This document shows, in pieces, positions 25,274 to 34,052 of a stretch of DNA of 64,000 nt. Source of the stretch: Chitinimonas sp036961565 (GTDB taxonomy: Bacteria > Pseudomonadota > Gammaproteobacteria > Burkholderiales > Chitinimonadaceae). Position numbers and translations under genes: made by a program. Each line of letters opens with the position of its first letter. The first letter of the stretch is position 1. The notes under the pieces were generated by a model. The model did not search any database, was not told where the DNA came from, and was given only the letters and a program-made list of their open reading frames with translations. The stretch is from assembly GCF_036961565.1 (NCBI RefSeq), contig NZ_JBAMDD010000008.1, forward strand, positions 62,001 to 126,000, read 5' to 3'.

Positions 25274-26040
25274 AGCCTTACCTCTATACCCTGCTGGCGC
25301 ATCAGCTGCTTGGCCTCGCCCACGGTATGATCACCAAAATGGAAGATGCTGGCAGCCAGCACCGCATCGGCACGCCCCAGCTTGATGCCATCGGCCAGGT
25401 CCTGCAGCTTGCCCACACCACCCGAGGCAATCACCGGTATGGTCAGCGCATCGCTGACTGCACGGGTCAGTGCCAGATCAAAACCCGAGCGCGTGCCATC
25501 GCGATCCATGCTGGTCAGCAGTATCTCGCCAGCGCCACGGCGCTGCATCTCCAGCGCCCACGCCACCGCATCCAGCCCGGTGGCATTGCGCCCGCCGTGG
25601 GTATAGACCTCCCAGCGCGGCGCCGCATCGGGCGCGCTGACCCGCTTGGCGTCGATGGCCACCACAATGGCTTGCGAGCCAAAATAGCCGGCCGCCTCCT
25701 CCACCACCTCCGGCCGGGTCACCGCCGTGGTGTTGATACCCACCTTGTCGGCACCGGCATTGAGCAGGCGCCGCACGTCCTCGACCTTGCGCACACCACC
25801 ACCCACCGTCAGCGGGATAAACACCTGCTCGGCCACAGCCTCGATGATATGCAGTATCAGGTCGCGGTTATCGGAGCTGGCCGTGATATCCAGAAAGGTC
25901 AGCTCATCGGCGCCCTGCTGGTCGTAACGGCGGGCAATCTCCACCGGGTCGCCGGCATCGCGCAGGCCCACAAAATTCACGCCCTTGACCACGCGGCCAT
26001 CGGTAACGTCCAGACAGGGAATGATGCGTTTGGCGAGCAT
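25270..26040 (-). CDS. hisF: Imidazole glycerol phosphate synthase, cyclase subunit
   Basis: A 256-residue (beta/alpha)8 barrel that uses ammonia from HisH to make imidazole glycerol phosphate and AICAR. The start MLAKRIIPCLDV at 26040 places the catalytic Asp11 correctly; a frame 9 codons longer is not conserved. Further motifs are TVGGGVRKVEDV and IPVIASGGVGK, the two phosphate sites, and the second catalytic Asp in VVAIDAKR. Confidence 0.97.
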   Translation of the reverse strand: MLAKRIIPCLDVTDGRVVKGVNFVGLRDAGDPVEIARRYDQQGADELTFLDITASSDNRDLILHIIEAVAEQVFIPLTVGGGVRKVEDVRRLLNAGADKVGINTTAVTRPEVVEEAAGYFGSQAIVVAIDAKRVSAPDAAPRWEVYTHGGRNATGLDAVAWALEMQRRGAGEILLTSMDRDGTRSGFDLALTRAVSDALTIPVIASGGVGKLQDLADGIKLGRADAVLAASIFHFGDHTVGEAKQLMRQQGIEVRL

Positions 26041-26123
26041 GGCGGGCCTGTGCAGCGAGATCGACAATAAGAAAGAAACAGGGCAGCCGGCTCAGGTCAG
26101 GCCACGCCGCCCCGGCAAGCGAT

Positions 26124-26861
26124 TCAGCCACCCAGCTCGTCAGCCAGTTGCTGGGCAGCGGCAAAGTCCAGCGTTCCCTGGTAGATGGAGCGGCCGGCAA
26201 TCACCCCGCTGACGCCCTCGCCTTCAACCGCGCAGAGCTTTTGCACATCATCCAGATTGGTCAGCCCACCTGAGGCAATGACCGGTATGGTCAGGCTCTG
26301 GGCCAGCTTGACCGTCGCCTCGATATTCACGCCACTGAGCATGCCATCGCGGCCTATGTCGGTGTAGATCACCGATTCCACGCCGTAATCCTCGAAACGC
26401 TTGGCCAGATCGACCACATCATGGCCGGTGATCTTGCTCCAGCCATCAATGGCCACCTTGCCGTCCTTGGCATCCAGGCCCACGATTACCGAACCGGGAA
26501 ACGCATCGCAAGCCTCATGCAGAAAGCCCGGCGTTTTGACTGCCGCCGTGCCGATGATGACGTAGCGCAGGCCGGCCTCCAGGTATTTCTCTATGGTCTC
26601 CAGGTCGCGTATGCCCCCGCCCAGCTGTACCGGTATCTCGCTACCCACTACTTCCAGGATGGCGCGCACGGCCTCCAGGTTCTTGGGCTTGCCGGCAAAG
26701 GCGCCGTTGAGATCCACCAGATGCAGGCGGCGGGCACCCGCATCCAGCCAGCGCTGCGCCATCTCGGCCGGGTCTCCAAAGACGTCGGCGGAGTCCATTT
26801 CGCCTTGTTTCAGGCGCACGCACTGACCGTCTTTCAGGTCGATTGCGGGAATAATGAGCAT
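26124..26861 (-). CDS. hisA: ProFAR isomerase
   Basis: A 245-residue (beta/alpha)8 isomerase acting on ProFAR in histidine synthesis. The first strand IIPAIDLKDGQCVRL carries the catalytic Asp8, YTDIGRDG carries the second aspartate, and the phosphate loops QLGGGIRDLETI and IPVIASGGLTN are present. It lies between hisH and hisF in the standard order. Confidence 0.97.
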   Translation of the reverse strand: MLIIPAIDLKDGQCVRLKQGEMDSADVFGDPAEMAQRWLDAGARRLHLVDLNGAFAGKPKNLEAVRAILEVVGSEIPVQLGGGIRDLETIEKYLEAGLRYVIIGTAAVKTPGFLHEACDAFPGSVIVGLDAKDGKVAIDGWSKITGHDVVDLAKRFEDYGVESVIYTDIGRDGMLSGVNIEATVKLAQSLTIPVIASGGLTNLDDVQKLCAVEGEGVSGVIAGRSIYQGTLDFAAAQQLADELGG

Positions 26862-26874
26862 GATGTTCTTTGGC

Positions 26875-27531
26875 TTATTGAGCAGGTTGAACCGTGCCGT
26901 CCCAGGCTACGAAGTTTTTCAGCAATTGCAGGCCGGCAGCATGGCTTTTCTCGGGGTGGAACTGGGTGGCAAAGATATTAGCGCGGGCCACGGCAACGGT
27001 GAAGGAAAACGGATAGTCGCTACGCCCCACTGGCAGTGCCGCATCGGGCGTATCCATATAGTAGCTGTGGACAAAATAGAAGCGTGAGCCGTCTGCAATA
27101 CCCTGCCACAAGGGATGCGGCCGGGTTTGCCATACCTCGTTCCAGCCCATGTGCGGCACCTTCAGCCTGCTGCCATCGGCCGCCACCATGCGCTCGGCCT
27201 CAAAGCGCCTGACCTGCCCCGGGAACAAGCCCAGCGCTGGCGTGTTACCGCCTTCCTCGCTCAGCTCGAACAACAGCTGCGCCCCTACGCATATCCCCAG
27301 AAAAGGCTTGCTGGCAGCCGCCGCCAGCACGGCCGGGCGCAGATCGCGGGCCAGCAGCTCACGCATGCAGTCGCGCATGGCCCCCTGGCCGGGGAACACG
27401 ACCTTGTCGGCCGCGGCAATCACCGCCGGATCACTGCTCAGCTGTATTTCCGCCTCTGGCGCCACATGCTCCAGCGCATGGGTCACCGAGCGCAGATTAC
27501 CCATACCGTAATCAATCACGGCTATCTTCAT
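26875..27531 (-). CDS. hisH: Imidazole glycerol phosphate synthase, glutaminase subunit
   Basis: A 218-residue class-I glutamine amidotransferase that feeds ammonia to HisF. The nucleophile is Cys81 in FLGICVGAQLL, and the partner residues are His192 and Glu194 in ATQFHPEKS. The start MKIAVIDYGMGN at 27531 is the conserved one; the frame continues 8 codons upstream. Confidence 0.97.
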   Translation of the reverse strand: MKIAVIDYGMGNLRSVTHALEHVAPEAEIQLSSDPAVIAAADKVVFPGQGAMRDCMRELLARDLRPAVLAAAASKPFLGICVGAQLLFELSEEGGNTPALGLFPGQVRRFEAERMVAADGSRLKVPHMGWNEVWQTRPHPLWQGIADGSRFYFVHSYYMDTPDAALPVGRSDYPFSFTVAVARANIFATQFHPEKSHAAGLQLLKNFVAWDGTVQPAQ

Positions 27532-27560
27532 GGACATGCTCTCACGCAATGCCAACCGCC

Positions 27561-28154
27561 TCAGGCGGTCAGCGTTCCCTTGGTCGAGGGCATGCTGCCC
27601 GCCGCCCGCTCATCCACCTCTACCGCCATGCGCAACGCACGGCCAAAGGCCTTGAAGATGGTCTCGGCCTGGTGATGGGCGTTCTTGCCCTTCAGGTTGT
27701 CGATATGCAGGGTCACCATGCCGTGATTGACGAAGCCATGGAAGAACTCGCTGAACAGGTCCACATCGAACTGGCCTATGCTGGCGCGCGTGTACTCCAC
27801 GCCATAGTCCAGCCCCGGCCTGCCCGACAGGTCTATCACCACCCGGCTCAAGGCCTCGTCCAGCGGCACATAGGCATGGCCGTAGCGGCGTATGCCCTTC
27901 TTGTCACCCAAGGCCTTGGCCAAGGCCTGGCCCACGGTGATGCCGATATCCTCGACCGTATGGTGGGCGTCGATATGCAGGTCACCCTGCGCCACAATAT
28001 CGAGATCCACCAGGCCATGCCGTGCCACCTGGTCCAGCATGTGCTCAAGAAACGGCACGCCGGTATCGAAGCGGCTCTGGCCCGTGCCATCCAGGTTCAG
28101 GGTCACGGTAATCTGGGTTTCCAGGGTGTTGCGGCTGACGGTAGCAGTTCTCAT
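27561..28154 (-). CDS. hisB: Imidazoleglycerol-phosphate dehydratase
   Basis: A 197-residue manganese enzyme and monofunctional HisB, without the N-terminal phosphatase of enterobacteria. The histidine-rich motifs FLEHMLDQVARHG, DAHHTVEDIG and KGKNAHHQAETIFK supply the metal sites. The start MRTATVSRNTLET at 28154 fits the family. A separate histidinol phosphatase must be encoded elsewhere. Confidence 0.97.
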   Translation of the reverse strand: MRTATVSRNTLETQITVTLNLDGTGQSRFDTGVPFLEHMLDQVARHGLVDLDIVAQGDLHIDAHHTVEDIGITVGQALAKALGDKKGIRRYGHAYVPLDEALSRVVIDLSGRPGLDYGVEYTRASIGQFDVDLFSEFFHGFVNHGMVTLHIDNLKGKNAHHQAETIFKAFGRALRMAVEVDERAAGSMPSTKGTLTA

Positions 28155-28226
28155 GGCTAAGGCTCTGAAGGGTTTCCTGGCAGAAGGGAATGCTGCAGGC
28201 TTGCCTGCGCAGATATCGGGCACTCG

Positions 28227-29291
28227 CTACAGGCACGCCGGCAGGCTGGACAATACCCGGCTGTTCTCGTCCGGGGTACCCACGGTAAAACGCAGGCAGT
28301 GTTGCAGCAATGGATGGGCGCCATGCAGGTTCTTGATCAGTATGCCGGCCGCCTTGAGTGCCGCAAAGCAACGCGGCGCATCGGGCACCCGCGCCAACAC
28401 GAAGTTGGCTTCGGAGGGAAACACCGTCACCCCGGCCATGGCAGCCAGCCCCTCGGCCAGCCTGGCCCGCTCCTGCCGCAGCAACAGCGCCTGCTGGTCG
28501 AACACCGCCTTGTGCTTCAGGGCAAATACAGCCGCCACCTGGGTCAGCACATTCACGTTATACGGCGGCCTCACCTTGTCGAGCTGGTCTATCCACTGTG
28601 GCTGGGCCGCCGCATAGCCCAACCGTATGCCCGCCAGGCCCAGCTTGGAGAGCGTACGCATCACCAGCAGGCGCGGATGCTCGCCTGCCAGGGCCATCAG
28701 GCTGTCATCGGCAAAGGCAGTATAGGCTTCATCGACTACCACCAGCCCTGGCGCCTGCGCCAGGATCGCCTCCACCTCGGCGCGGGCATAGCGCGGCCCG
28801 GTCGGGTTGTTGGGGTAGGCCAGGAACACCACGGCAGGCTGGTGCAGGGCGATGGCAGCCAGCATGGCGGGCAGGTCCAGCGCAAAATCCGGCCGCAGGG
28901 GTACGCCCACGTAATCCAGCCGGCTGAATACCGCGTTCATGCGATACATCACAAAAGACGGCTCGGCCGCCAACAGCTTGGCGCCCGGCCGAGCCAGCGC
29001 CTGGCAGATCAAGGTAATGATTTCGTCCGAACCATTGCCCAGCAGCACACCAGCCGTTGCCGGAATGGCAAACGCCTCGCGCAAGCGTTCTTTCAGCCCA
29101 CCGCCATGCGGGTCTGGATAACGATTGAGCGCCGCCACGGCCAGGCGCCGGCCCAGCTCGGCCTGCAGATCAGGCGGCAGGCCAAAGGGGTTCTCCATGG
29201 CGTCGAGCTTGATCAAGCCGGTAGCATCGGCCACATGGTAGGCCGACAGCGCCGCAATCTCGGGGCGCACATAATCCAGTGCCGATGTCAT
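28227..29291 (-). CDS. hisC: Histidinol-phosphate aminotransferase
   Basis: A 354-residue PLP enzyme that transaminates imidazole acetol phosphate. The Schiff-base lysine is in MRTLSKLGLAGIRLGY, the PLP-binding aspartate and tyrosine in VVVDEAYTAF, and the NPTG motif in YPNNPTGPRY. The start MTSALDYVRPEI at 29291 overlaps the hisD stop by one base (TGATG), so translation is coupled. Confidence 0.96.
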   Translation of the reverse strand: MTSALDYVRPEIAALSAYHVADATGLIKLDAMENPFGLPPDLQAELGRRLAVAALNRYPDPHGGGLKERLREAFAIPATAGVLLGNGSDEIITLICQALARPGAKLLAAEPSFVMYRMNAVFSRLDYVGVPLRPDFALDLPAMLAAIALHQPAVVFLAYPNNPTGPRYARAEVEAILAQAPGLVVVDEAYTAFADDSLMALAGEHPRLLVMRTLSKLGLAGIRLGYAAAQPQWIDQLDKVRPPYNVNVLTQVAAVFALKHKAVFDQQALLLRQERARLAEGLAAMAGVTVFPSEANFVLARVPDAPRCFAALKAAGILIKNLHGAHPLLQHCLRFTVGTPDENSRVLSSLPACL

Positions 29292-30592
29292 CAGCAGCCC
29301 TCCTGCAGGCGATACTCCGCCGACAGGGCGTGCGCCTGCAGCCCCTCGCCATGGGCCAGGGTGCTGGCAATCCGCCCCAGCGTCTGGGCGCCGGCTTCCG
29401 ACACATAGATCAGACTGCTGCGCTTCTGGAAGTCGTACACCCCCAGGGGGCTGGCAAACCGCGCCGTGCGCGAGGTCGGCAGTACATGGTTGGGGCCGGC
29501 ACAATAGTCGCCCAGCGCCTCCGATGCATAGCGTCCCAGAAAGATGGCTCCGGCATGGCGTATCTGCGCCTGCAAAGCCCAGGGGTCGGCTACCGACAGT
29601 TCCAGGTGCTCAGGCGCAATCTGGTTGGCGATTTCGGCCGCCTCGGCCAGGTCGCGTACCTGTATCAAGGCGCCCCGGTTGGCCAGGCTGGCGCGGATAA
29701 TGTCCTGCCTCGGCATGCCAGGCAGCAGGCGCGCCATGCTCTCGGCCACCTGCGTCAGGTAGGTCGCGTCAGGGCACAGCAGTATGCTCTGGGCTATCTC
29801 GTCATGCTCGGCCTGGCTGAACAGATCCATGGCCACCCAGTCAGGGTCGGTCTGGCCGTCGCAGATCACCAGTATCTCGGACGGCCCGGCCACCATATCG
29901 ATGCCCACCACGCCGAACACCGCCCGCTTGGCAGCAGCCACATACTGGTTGCCCGGCCCGGTGATCTTGTCGACCTGCGGTATGGTGGCCGTACCGTAGG
30001 CCAATGCCGCCACGGCCTGGGCGCCGCCCAGGGTGTATACCCGGTCCACCCCGGCTATATGCGCGGCAGCCAGCACCAAGTCGTTACGCTCACCCCTGGG
30101 GGTGGGTACCACCATGATGATCTCGGCCACCCCGGCCACCTTGGCGGGAATGGCATTCATCAGTACCGACGAGGGATAGCTGGCCTTGCCGCCGGGCACA
30201 TAGAGCCCGACCCGGTCCAGCGGCGTCACCGCCTGGCCCAGCACCGTACCGTCCTCCTCGGTGTACTGCCAACTGGCCTGCAACTGCCGCTGGTGATAGC
30301 GCCGCACCCTGTCGGCAGCCGCCTCCAGCGCCTCGCGCTGGGCGGGTGTCAGGCGCTGGTAGGCGGCCAGCAACTCGGCCGGCTGCAGCGTCAGCGCGGC
30401 CATGTCAGCGGCCTCCAGGCCATCAAAGCGACGGGTGTATTCCACCACCGCGTCATCGCCACGCTGGCGGACCGCCTGCAGTATGGCCGCGACATCGGCG
30501 TCCACCTGCGGATTTTGGGCCGTCTCAAAGGCCAGCAGGGCAGCAAGCTGGGGCTGGAAATCGATCTGGGTGGTGCTGAGGCGTTTCATCAT
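29291..30592 (-). CDS. hisD: Histidinol dehydrogenase
   Basis: A 433-residue zinc- and NAD-dependent enzyme that oxidises histidinol to histidine, the last step of the pathway. Key motifs are GLYVPGGKASYPSSVLM, DKITGPGNQYVAAAKR, DMVAGPSEILVI, and the catalytic FSQAEHDEIA and NQIAPEHLEL. The start is uncertain: ATG at 30592, ATG at 30589 and GTG at 30610 are all in frame, none with a good Shine-Dalgarno sequence. Confidence 0.95.
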   Translation of the reverse strand: MMKRLSTTQIDFQPQLAALLAFETAQNPQVDADVAAILQAVRQRGDDAVVEYTRRFDGLEAADMAALTLQPAELLAAYQRLTPAQREALEAAADRVRRYHQRQLQASWQYTEEDGTVLGQAVTPLDRVGLYVPGGKASYPSSVLMNAIPAKVAGVAEIIMVVPTPRGERNDLVLAAAHIAGVDRVYTLGGAQAVAALAYGTATIPQVDKITGPGNQYVAAAKRAVFGVVGIDMVAGPSEILVICDGQTDPDWVAMDLFSQAEHDEIAQSILLCPDATYLTQVAESMARLLPGMPRQDIIRASLANRGALIQVRDLAEAAEIANQIAPEHLELSVADPWALQAQIRHAGAIFLGRYASEALGDYCAGPNHVLPTSRTARFASPLGVYDFQKRSSLIYVSEAGAQTLGRIASTLAHGEGLQAHALSAEYRLQEGC

Positions 30593-30670
30593 GGAGAGGC
30601 TCTGCTTCACTGTTCGGGCCGCGCCCGACGTTGTTATAGACGTAGCGGGCGGATGCGACAGCGATCCGCT

Positions 30671-31318
30671 TCAGGCGTGATGATGCGCATTCGCCTGGGC
30701 GAATGCGTCGATGATGGGCTGTACACCCATGCGCTTGAGCTTGAGCGAAGCCTGGTTCACCACCAGGCGGGAACTGACATCCTGCACATGCTCCACCGCC
30801 ACCAACTGGTTGGCGCGCAAGGTGCCACCAGTGCTGACCAGGTCGACGATGGCATCTGCCAGCCCCACCAGGGGCGCCAGCTCCATCGAGCCATACAGCT
30901 TGATCAGGTCGACGTGCACGCCCTTGCGGGCAAAGTGCTCGCGGGCCGACTCGACATACTTGGTCGCCACCCGCAGGCGGGCACCCTGCTTGACCGCCCC
31001 GAAGTAATCAAAGCCCTCGCGCACGGCCACCATCAGCTTGCACTGGGCTATCTCCAGGTCCAGCGGCTGATACAGCCCCGCACCACCATGCTCCAGCAGC
31101 ACGTCATAACCGGCTATGCCCAGGTCGGCCGCGCCATATTGCACATAGGTGGGTACATCGGTAGCCCGTACGATCACCAGCCGCACATCCGCGCGGTTGG
31201 TACCCAGTATCAGCTTGCGCGACGACTCCGGGTCCTCGCTCGGCACGATGCCCGCGGCGGCAAGCAGCGGTACGGTTTCTTCGAAGATGCGTCCTTTGGA
31301 CAGGGCGATGGTGATCAT
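30671..31318 (-). CDS. hisG: ATP phosphoribosyltransferase, short form
   Basis: A 215-residue catalytic subunit that commits ATP and PRPP to histidine synthesis. ITIALSKGRIFEET opens the protein and the PRPP loop is DLVSTGGTLRANQL. The protein stops before the C-terminal regulatory domain, so it is the short form (HisGS), which needs the HisZ partner for activity and feedback. No hisZ is present in this window. First gene of the his run; its promoter lies in 31319-31500. Confidence 0.96.
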   Translation of the reverse strand: MITIALSKGRIFEETVPLLAAAGIVPSEDPESSRKLILGTNRADVRLVIVRATDVPTYVQYGAADLGIAGYDVLLEHGGAGLYQPLDLEIAQCKLMVAVREGFDYFGAVKQGARLRVATKYVESAREHFARKGVHVDLIKLYGSMELAPLVGLADAIVDLVSTGGTLRANQLVAVEHVQDVSSRLVVNQASLKLKRMGVQPIIDAFAQANAHHHA

Positions 31319-31393
31319 GGCAAGGCAAAAAACGGCAGAAGGCGGATTATGCCGGTGCGCGGCAAGACTGGCGAGCAATAGTTGTCTACCATC

Positions 31394-31399
31394 ATCATA
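31394..31399 (-). promoter_or_regulatory. Probable -10 box of the his operon
   Basis: Read on the minus strand, the hexamer is TATGAT, five of six matches to consensus, about 76 bases upstream of the hisG ATG. A CTGAGG 17 bp further upstream is a poor -35 box. It follows the murA terminator, so hisG has its own transcription start. Confidence 0.5.
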
Positions 31400-31427
31400 A
31401 TGAAATGTTATTTACACCTCAGTCGCT

Positions 31428-31454
31428 TAGACAAGCAACAAAACAACTTGTCTA
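31428..31454. promoter_or_regulatory. Inverted repeat upstream of the his promoter
   Basis: TAGACAAG (31428-31435) and CTTGTCTA (31447-31454) are perfect inverted arms with an 11-base A-rich spacer. They lie just upstream of the predicted -35 region of hisG. This position and form suit an activator or repressor site. No leader peptide rich in histidine codons was seen. Confidence 0.45.
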
Positions 31455-31502
31455 GATGAATTCGCCCGATATCTGCCTCCCGCACCGCCCACCTGCACCC
31501 AT

Positions 31503-31527
31503 AAAAAACCCCGCTCACAGCGGGGTT
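31503..31527 (-). terminator. Terminator of the mla-murA unit
   Basis: AACCCCGCT / AGCGGGGTT forms a 9-bp stem with a 3-base loop. On the minus strand it runs directly into TTTTTTAT, 22 bases past the murA stop. It separates murA from hisG. Confidence 0.92.
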
Positions 31528-31549
31528 CTCTCAGGCAGCCAGGCCAGCC

Positions 31550-32815
31550 TCAATGGGCCGCCGTACCGACCCGCTTGATATCGGCACCCACACCACCGAG
31601 CTTGGCCTCGATGTGCTCGTAGCCACGGTCCAGATGGTAGATGCGATCCACAATGGTCTCACCCTCGGCCGCCAGTCCCGCAATCACCAGCGAGGCAGAC
31701 GCACGCAGATCGGTCGCCATCACGGTAGCGCCCGACAGCTTGTCCACGCCCTTCACCACGGCGGTATGGCCATCGATATGGATATCCGCCCCCATCCGCG
31801 CCAGCTCGGAGACATGCATGAAGCGGTTCTCGAAGATGGTTTCGGTAATGACGCTGGTACCGGTAGCCAGGGTATTCATGGCCATGAACTGGGCCTGCAT
31901 ATCGGTGGGGAAGGCAGGATACGGCAGGGTGCGGATGCTGACGGCCTTGGCCCGCTCCCGCATTTCGATGGCAATCCAGCCGTCGCCAGCCTCGATATAA
32001 GCACCGGCTTCGCGCAGCTTGTCCAACACCGAATCCAGAATATCGGCACGGGTATTGCGCAGCACCACCCGGCCACGGGCCATCATCACGGCGCAGAGGA
32101 AAGTACCAGTCTCGATCCGGTCCGGCATCACGGCATGCTCGGCGCCATGCAGCCGCTCCACCCCTTCGATGCGTATGGTATCGGTGCCGTGGCCGGTAAT
32201 CCTGGCGCCCATCTTGATCAGGCACTCAGCCAGGTCCACCACCTCGGGCTCCCGTGCGGCATTCTCTATGGTGCTCACACCATCGGCCAGCACAGCCGCC
32301 ATCAGCAGGTTCTCGGTACCGGTCACCGTCACCATGTCGGTGATGATGCGGGCACCCTTGAGCCGCTTGGCGCGGGCATGGATATAGCCATGCTCGATAT
32401 TGATCTCGGCCCCCATGGCCTGCAGACCCTTGATGTGCTCACCCACTGGCCGGCTACCTATGGCGCAACCACCGGGCAGCGATACACGGGCCTCGCCGAA
32501 GCGCGCCAGCGTGGGGCCCAGCACCAGGATGGAAGCCCGCATGGTCTTCACCAGCTCATACGGCGCTTCCAGCTTGTCCACGCTGGCACCGGTCAGCTCG
32601 AACTCGTGCACATTGTCGGTCATCACCCGCATGCCCATGCCCTGCAGCAGCTTCTGGGTGGTCATCACATCACGCAGTTGCGGCACATTGGTCAGCCGCA
32701 GGGTGTCGGCCGTCAGCAGCGAGGCGCACAGTATGGGCAAGGCCGCGTTCTTGGCGCCCGAGATGGTGATCTCGCCGCTGAGGGGGTTGCCGCCGGTAAT
32801 ACTCAGTTTGTCCAT
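31550..32815 (-). CDS. murA: UDP-N-acetylglucosamine 1-carboxyvinyltransferase
   Basis: A 421-residue enzyme that transfers enolpyruvate from PEP to UDP-GlcNAc, the first committed step of peptidoglycan synthesis. SGAKNAALP holds the catalytic Lys22-Asn23 pair. Cys117, in SLPGGCAIGSRPV, corresponds to the fosfomycin target Cys115 of E. coli, so the enzyme should be fosfomycin-sensitive. The length is typical. It follows ibaG, as in E. coli. Confidence 0.97.
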   Translation of the reverse strand: MDKLSITGGNPLSGEITISGAKNAALPILCASLLTADTLRLTNVPQLRDVMTTQKLLQGMGMRVMTDNVHEFELTGASVDKLEAPYELVKTMRASILVLGPTLARFGEARVSLPGGCAIGSRPVGEHIKGLQAMGAEINIEHGYIHARAKRLKGARIITDMVTVTGTENLLMAAVLADGVSTIENAAREPEVVDLAECLIKMGARITGHGTDTIRIEGVERLHGAEHAVMPDRIETGTFLCAVMMARGRVVLRNTRADILDSVLDKLREAGAYIEAGDGWIAIEMRERAKAVSIRTLPYPAFPTDMQAQFMAMNTLATGTSVITETIFENRFMHVSELARMGADIHIDGHTAVVKGVDKLSGATVMATDLRASASLVIAGLAAEGETIVDRIYHLDRGYEHIEAKLGGVGADIKRVGTAAH

Positions 32816-32865
32816 GTCTTGCTCTCAAGGCGGCAACAGGCCGCCAGCTAAGGTTCGCAACCGGG

Positions 32866-32988
32866 TCAGACTGCCAGCCACCAGATCAGCAGCAACAGCA
32901 ACCACGGCAGATTGATCAACACCAGTCCCAGCCGGTCGCTTAAGGGCCGACGCTTGGGCTCGGGCTGTTTCAGGGCTGGTTTTTCCAT
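32866..32988 (-). CDS. Predicted 40-residue single-pass membrane protein
   Basis: An ATG at 32988 opens a 41-codon frame on the minus strand. It has a charged N-terminal half (MEKPALKQPEPKRRPLSDR) and then a continuous hydrophobic helix (LINLPWLLLLLIWWLAV) that ends at the TGA. The first 19 bases overlap the end of ibaG in another frame, and murA starts 50 bases downstream. The composition of basic residues followed by a clean membrane span is unlikely by chance, but no Shine-Dalgarno sequence is visible. Not recognised as a known family. It may be a small membrane peptide made with the mla/murA envelope genes. Confidence 0.45.
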   Translation of the reverse strand: MEKPALKQPEPKRRPLSDRLGLVLINLPWLLLLLIWWLAV

Positions 32989-33209
32989 TCGTGCGGACTA
33001 TAGGTCTTCATCGACAGCGCGTGTATCTCTTCACGCATGCGCTCGCCCAGCGCCTGATAGACCAGCTGATGCTGGCGCACCCGCGGCAGGCCATCGAAGG
33101 CGCGTGCCACGATGACGGCCTCGAAGTGATGGCCGTCACCGCTGACCTCTAGCACTTCGCAGGCCAGGCCGGCGGCGATGTATTGTTTGACTTGTTCAGG
33201 AGTAACCAT
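32970..33209 (-). CDS. ibaG: BolA family protein IbaG
   Basis: A 79-residue BolA-fold protein with the family core GDGHHFEAVIVARAFDGL and VYQALGERMREEIHALSMKTYSPHEW. BolA/IbaG proteins pair with monothiol glutaredoxins in Fe-S trafficking and affect envelope gene expression. The position before murA in an mla cluster matches E. coli ibaG. A 40-codon membrane ORF overlaps its 3' end. Confidence 0.93.
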   Translation of the reverse strand: MVTPEQVKQYIAAGLACEVLEVSGDGHHFEAVIVARAFDGLPRVRQHQLVYQALGERMREEIHALSMKTYSPHEWKNQP

Positions 33210-33256
33210 GACGTTTCTGTTTTCTGGAATCCCGGCGGACGGTAGCCGCCAGCTTG

Positions 33257-34012
33257 TCAGTGTTTGAGCTTGTAGCCCGTACGCAGGAGTTGCAAGGTAA
33301 ATGCAGCCAGCACTACCACCGTGCCCGAGACCACGGCCAGGCTCAACCAGGGCGATACATCAGATGCCCCAAAGAAACCATAGCGGAAGCCATCGATCAT
33401 GTAGAACACCGGATTGAGGTGCGATACGCCCAGCCAGAAGGCCGGCAGCGAGTGAATGGAATAGAACACACCGCTGAGAAAGGTCAGCGGCACAATGATG
33501 AAATTCTGGAAAGCGGCCAGCTGGTCGAACTTCTCCGCCCAGATACCGGCAATCAGGCCCAGGATGGCCATCACCGACGAACCTAGCAAGGCAAAGGCCA
33601 GTATCCACAGGGGATACTTGAACTCCGGCCAAGCCAACCACATGGTCACCGCCAGCACCCCCGAGCCCACCACCAGGCCACGGACCACCGCAGCCAGCAC
33701 ATAGGCCAGGAAGAACTCCAGGTGCGACAGCGGCGGCAGCAGGATATAGACGATATTGCCGGTGATCTTGGACTGGATCAGGCTGCTTGAGGTATTGGCG
33801 AAGGCATTCTGCAGCATGGACATCATGGCCAGGCCCGGTATCAGGAAGGCGGTATAGCGCACCCCCGGATAGGCCTCCACATGCGACTCCAGCACATGCG
33901 AGAAGATCAGCAGATACAGCACCGCCGTCAGGACGGGCGCAGCCACGGTCTGGAAGCTGACCTTCCAGAAGCGCAGGATTTCCTTGTAGAACAGGGTACT
34001 GAAGCCTTGCAT
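33257..34012 (-). CDS. ABC-2 type transporter permease (YadH-like)
   Basis: A 251-residue inner-membrane permease with six hydrophobic helices and the ABC-2 signature region LTFLSGVFYSIHSLPAFW near residue 180. The N-terminal FYKEILRFWKVSFQT is the coupling segment of the family. It partners the ATPase encoded 40 bases upstream. The exported substrate is unknown; the operon context of mla, ibaG and murA hints at envelope material. Confidence 0.9.
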   Translation of the reverse strand: MQGFSTLFYKEILRFWKVSFQTVAAPVLTAVLYLLIFSHVLESHVEAYPGVRYTAFLIPGLAMMSMLQNAFANTSSSLIQSKITGNIVYILLPPLSHLEFFLAYVLAAVVRGLVVGSGVLAVTMWLAWPEFKYPLWILAFALLGSSVMAILGLIAGIWAEKFDQLAAFQNFIIVPLTFLSGVFYSIHSLPAFWLGVSHLNPVFYMIDGFRYGFFGASDVSPWLSLAVVSGTVVVLAAFTLQLLRTGYKLKH

Positions 34013-34052
34013 GCCGTATGGAGCAGAACCAGGGCGCTATGCGCGCACCGGC

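Noticed and set aside
29279..31381. 700-codon open frame antisense to hisD and hisG
   Set aside because: Same reason; both antisense genes are certain.
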